A DNA stretch of 64,000 bases, taken from positions 3,013,501 to 3,077,500 of the forward strand of contig LR590468.1 of the NCBI GenBank assembly GCA_901472505.1. The letters run 5' to 3'. The translations under genes and the position numbers were made by a program. Positions 61,170 to 64,000 of the stretch are shown here, in pieces; position 1 is the first letter of the stretch, and every line of letters starts with the position of its first letter. Under the pieces are notes generated by a model. It worked only from the letters and a program-made list of their open reading frames with translations, ran no database searches and was not told the origin of the DNA. The DNA comes from Proteus vulgaris (lineage in GTDB: Bacteria > Pseudomonadota > Gammaproteobacteria > Enterobacterales > Enterobacteriaceae).

Positions 61170-62261
61170 ATGAGTTTGTTGTTTTCCCCTAAAAAATTAG
61201 GCCCCCACCAGTTAGATAATCGTATTATTGTTGCGCCTATGTGCCAATATTCGGCACAAGATGGTTATCCGACAACATGGCACACAATGCATTATGGACA
61301 GCTTGCATTATCTGGCGCTTCACTTGTGATTGTGGAAGCGACCGCAGTAGAACCGAGAGGCCGTATTAGCTATAAAGATTTAGGAATTTGGTCTGATCAG
61401 CATGGTTGTGAATTAAAAAAACTGGTCGATAATATTAAACAATATTCCTCTGCTAAAATTGGTATACAAATTGCTCATGCGGGGCGTAAAGCGTCAACTG
61501 ATTTACCTTGGAATGGTGGCGCGTCGCTTGCGCCAGATTCTCCTCATGGTTGGCAAAAAGTTGCACCTTCAGAAATTCCATTTGGAAAAAACCATCAGCC
61601 TTATGCTTTGACTATTGACGAAATTGAAGAGATAAAGCAATCCTTTATTGATGCCGCTAAACGAGCGGAATTAGCAGGTTTTGATGTTATTGAAATTCAT
61701 GGCGCTCACGGATATTTGTTGCATGAGTTCCTATCTCCGTTATCAAACGATAGAACAGATCAGTATGGCGGTGATTTTAATCATCGTTGTCGATTATTAG
61801 CGGATGTTTTTGTTGGTGTAAAAAATGCGGTTTCTGATAATGTTTGTGTTGGTGTAAGAATTTCTGCAACAGATTGGGTTGAAGGCGGTTGGGACCTTGA
61901 AAGCGCTGTTGCTTTAACACAACATCTTGAAGAATTAGGTTGCCATTACATTCATGTTTCCTCCGGTGGATTATCAGATAAGCAAGATATTAAGCTAGGT
62001 CCTAATTATCAAGTACCATTTGCTCAGGCTATTTATAACGAAACACAACTGCCGGTTATCGCTGTCGGACTTATTACAGAGCCAGAACAAGCTGAGGCTA
62101 TTTTATTAACAGAGCAAGCTGACTTTATCGCATTAGGGCGAGGGATTTTATATGATCCTCGTTGGCCTTGGCATGCTGCGGAAAAACTTAAGCAGACTAT
62201 AAAAGTTGCACCTCAATATTTACGTTGTGCGCCTCATGGTAGTAAAGACTTTTTTAAATAG
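61170..62261 (+). CDS. Old yellow enzyme family NAD(P)H:flavin oxidoreductase (YqjM-like)
   Basis: A 363-residue FMN TIM-barrel ene-reductase. The thermophilic-like OYE subclass is indicated by the cysteine in APMCQYSA (about residue 25), HYGQLALSGASLVIVEATAV, the substrate-binding histidines in IEIHGAHGYLLHEFLSP, SNDRTDQYGG, and the C-terminal IALGRGILYDPRWPWHAA. It probably reduces electrophilic alkenes. Intact single gene with AGGAGG before ATG. Confidence 0.9.
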   Translation: MSLLFSPKKLGPHQLDNRIIVAPMCQYSAQDGYPTTWHTMHYGQLALSGASLVIVEATAVEPRGRISYKDLGIWSDQHGCELKKLVDNIKQYSSAKIGIQIAHAGRKASTDLPWNGGASLAPDSPHGWQKVAPSEIPFGKNHQPYALTIDEIEEIKQSFIDAAKRAELAGFDVIEIHGAHGYLLHEFLSPLSNDRTDQYGGDFNHRCRLLADVFVGVKNAVSDNVCVGVRISATDWVEGGWDLESAVALTQHLEELGCHYIHVSSGGLSDKQDIKLGPNYQVPFAQAIYNETQLPVIAVGLITEPEQAEAILLTEQADFIALGRGILYDPRWPWHAAEKLKQTIKVAPQYLRCAPHGSKDFFK

Positions 62262-62272
62262 TTATTTTTAAG

Positions 62273-62318
62273 CCATGGATAATTATAAAGTGTTATGTTA
62301 ATTATCCATGGTTTTTTT
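62273..62318 (+). terminator. Terminator after the OYE gene
   Basis: CCATGGATAATTA pairs perfectly with TAATTATCCATGG, followed by TTTTTTT. Confidence 0.92.
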
Positions 62319-62435
62319 GAGCATATTTATGATAATACAAATAATAGTGAGTATAAATTTATTGAATGGGGAACGTGGATCGTAGAATGAAATGAAAATA
62401 AATCCTTTATTGTTTCAACCTAGGATTGCTTAAGG

Positions 62436-62462
62436 TGATGTGTTTTGAATGCGCACACATCA
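62436..62462. repeat. Inverted repeat upstream of acetyltransferase gene
   Basis: TGATGTGT and ACACATCA separated by 11 bases, 53 bases before the acetyltransferase start. It could be an operator or mRNA hairpin. Confidence 0.45.
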
Positions 62463-62514
62463 TCAGAGAATTAAGCATTCTTTGATGACTCATTTATTTA
62501 TAGCGAGTCATATT

Positions 62515-63145
62515 ATGAAAAATAAACATTGGTCGCGTGTAGAATATCTGCATGAAACAGTAAAAAATAAAAATATTATCATCAAAGGACAACACAGTTA
62601 TTACAGTGATTGTTGGGATGAGGGGTTTGAAGCTTCAGTTGTGCGCTATCTTCATGGTGATGAAATTAGCCTGCAATGGGAGCCACTATGGGAAATTGAT
62701 AAATTATATATTGGTGATTATGTCTGTATCGGTGCACAAGCCATCATATTAATGGGGGGAAATCATACTCATCGTATGGATTGGTTCTCTCTTTATCCTT
62801 TTATGGATAAAATTGAAGAGGCTTATATAGGTAAGGGAGATACCCATATTCAAGATGGCGTATGGATAGGAATGCGTGCAATGATAATGCCTGGGGGTCA
62901 CTATTGGTGAAGGAGCTATTGTTGCTGCTAATAGTGTTGTTTCTAAAGATGTGGAACCTTATAGTATTATCGGTGGAACACCAGCGAAACACATTAAGTA
63001 CCGTTTTGAGCCCAATGTGATTGAGCAACTTTTATCGTTAAAAATTTATCAATGGTCAGAGAAAAAATTTGAAGCTCTCAGGCCTTATTTATGTCAATCA
63101 TCAATTGATAAATTATTAATCGCGGAAGAAAAATTTATTGAATAA
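62515..63145 (+). CDS. CatB/Vat-type xenobiotic acetyltransferase (one frame break)
   Basis: Left-handed beta-helix (hexapeptide) acetyltransferase of the type B chloramphenicol acetyltransferase or Vat group. The start [18 protein letters not shown] at 62515 fits the family better than longer readings. Motifs include [33 protein letters not shown], and [14 protein letters not shown]. Removing one G from the run at 62893-62897 restores [32 protein letters not shown]. The repaired length of about 209 residues is typical. It may give or have given low-level chloramphenicol or streptogramin resistance; substrate is not provable here. Confidence 0.85.
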
Positions 63146-63149
63146 ACTG

Positions 63150-63184
63150 ATCCCCTAAACATAAATATGTTTAGGGGCTTTTAC
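63150..63184 (+). terminator. Terminator after the acetyltransferase gene
   Basis: CCCCTAAACATA-AA-TATGTTTAGGGG, a 12-base perfect stem, followed by CTTTT. Confidence 0.9.
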
Positions 63185-63551
63185 TTAGATATTGTTGTAA
63201 TATAAATTTATAATATTATCAAAGCATAAAAATAATGTTGTTTTTTTATATGATCCTTATCTCAAATTTAAAAAGTTTTAATTTTATAAAAAAATTACTT
63301 TTTTAAAAATTAATGTTTGTTCTTGTTTTTTGTTATTTCTGTTTTTTTTCTTTAGTGATTGATTTTATTTTGAAAATAAAATGCTGTGATTTGTTTTTTT
63401 TATTGACTTTATAATTATAAAATAATGTTATTATTTATTTTTAATAGAGTTTTTGAAGGGTATTAAATTATTTTATAAAATATATAATGTGTAAAAAATA
63501 AAATACATATTACTCTATATATGAGTTTATTAATTATGGAGTAATATAGGT
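63185..63551. other. Very AT-rich upstream region of the adhesin gene
   Basis: About 365 bases, dominated by A/T runs with no frame. This composition is typical of promoter regions silenced by H-NS in front of acquired surface-protein genes. No specific operator identified. Confidence 0.45.
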
Positions 63552-64000
63552 ATGATTCGAAATATAAATTTCAAGATAAAACTATTGGTTATTATATTAT
63601 TTTCATCTACGTTTTCTTATGCCAATAATACCACGTTGTTAGGTGGAAATAGTAAAGCAGATGGTAATGAATCGACAGCTGTTGGATATAATACATGGGC
63701 ACATTCTGATCAATCAACAGCGATTGGCGCTAATGCAGGTGCTGAAGGTGAAAATGCAACTGCAATAGGCCATAAAAGTACAGCAATAGGAGACAATGCA
63801 TTGTCATTGGGAAGTGGTGCAATGGCCATTGGTGAAGGTTCACTTTCTATTGGTTCTCAAGCTTATAGTGAAAGTAAGGATGCAATTAGTATTGGTAAAG
63901 GTGCAATAAATAATGCTGAAAATGGAGTTATATTAGGTAGCGGAAGCAATCTCGCTGATAGCGCTGATAATTCGGTTATTATTGGTAGTAAGTCATCTGG
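63552..64000 (+). CDS. Trimeric autotransporter adhesin (5' part)
   Basis: Begins MIRNINFKIKLLVIILFSS, a signal peptide ending near SYANN, and runs off the window after 149 codons. The mature part is a series of 14-residue head repeats of the YadA type (NESTAVGYNT, STAIGANAGA, ATAIGHKSTAIG, ALSLGSGAMAIG, SLSIGSQA, AISIGKGA). These form a left-handed parallel beta-roll in trimeric adhesins. The anchor domain would lie beyond the window. GGAG and AGG precede the ATG. Confidence 0.85.
   Translation, partial: MIRNINFKIKLLVIILFSSTFSYANNTTLLGGNSKADGNESTAVGYNTWAHSDQSTAIGANAGAEGENATAIGHKSTAIGDNALSLGSGAMAIGEGSLSIGSQAYSESKDAISIGKGAINNAENGVILGSGSNLADSADNSVIIGSKSS

Overview
The window is a chromosomal segment of a low-GC enterobacterium of the Morganellaceae, almost certainly Proteus. 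Gene content and order (nuo, the men cluster, katA, yfaZ, tyrP, yfaE-nrdB-nrdA, ubiG, gyrA, rcsC/rcsB/rcsD) are enterobacterial. The catalase is very close to the crystallised Proteus mirabilis enzyme but, as I remember that sequence, differs at a few dozen positions. A non-mirabilis Proteus (vulgaris/penneri/hauseri group) is my best guess; this is inference, not a database result.

Layout. 1-8585: the 3' half of the NADH dehydrogenase I operon (end of nuoG, nuoH to nuoN) with a terminator. 8587-10861: a leftward two-gene operon resembling the binary pore-forming toxin xenorhabdolysin (XaxA, XaxB). 11069-18452: menaquinone genes menF-menD-menH-menB-menC-menE. 18605-20323: an RTX serralysin-type metalloprotease without its own secretion genes. 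20432-24427: katA, yfaZ, tyrP with a pair of TyrR boxes, and a small DUF903 lipoprotein. 24517-32144: yfaE, nrdB, nrdA, ubiG and the divergent gyrA. 32337-38834: the Rcs phosphorelay, with rcsC facing rcsB and rcsD (rsbA, a swarming regulator in Proteus). 39037-39655: two copies of a tRNA-Ser(UGA)/tRNA-Thr(UGU) pair. 39786-43621: a lambdoid prophage remnant (CI-type repressor, Q-type antiterminator, holin, lysis protein, nested Rz/Rz1, broken structural gene). 44011-44190: a GhoT/OrtT-like membrane toxin. 44888-50963: a DUF924 gene, the dmsABC operon with an FNR-like site, and ybdG. 51167-64000: accessory genes, namely a CRP/FNR-flanked micro-ORF, a 540-residue Ig-like protein, HdeD, D-amino acid transaminase, an XRE-cupin regulator divergent from azlCD, a two-component system, hypothetical genes, an OYE-family oxidoreductase, a CatB-type acetyltransferase, and the start of a trimeric autotransporter adhesin cut by the window end.

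Data quality matters here. About twenty reading-frame breaks occur in otherwise well conserved genes, including essential gyrA and nrdA. Nearly all are repaired by one base, usually in a short homopolymer and usually an extra base. I treat these as probable sequencing or assembly indels and annotate the full genes across them. The exception is rcsC, which carries an in-frame TGA rather than a shift.

Functionally the core genes form an anaerobic respiration theme: complex I, menaquinone synthesis, UbiG and DMSO reductase. The accessory genes point to host interaction and competition: pore-forming toxin, protease, adhesin, Rcs control of swarming and prophage lysis genes.
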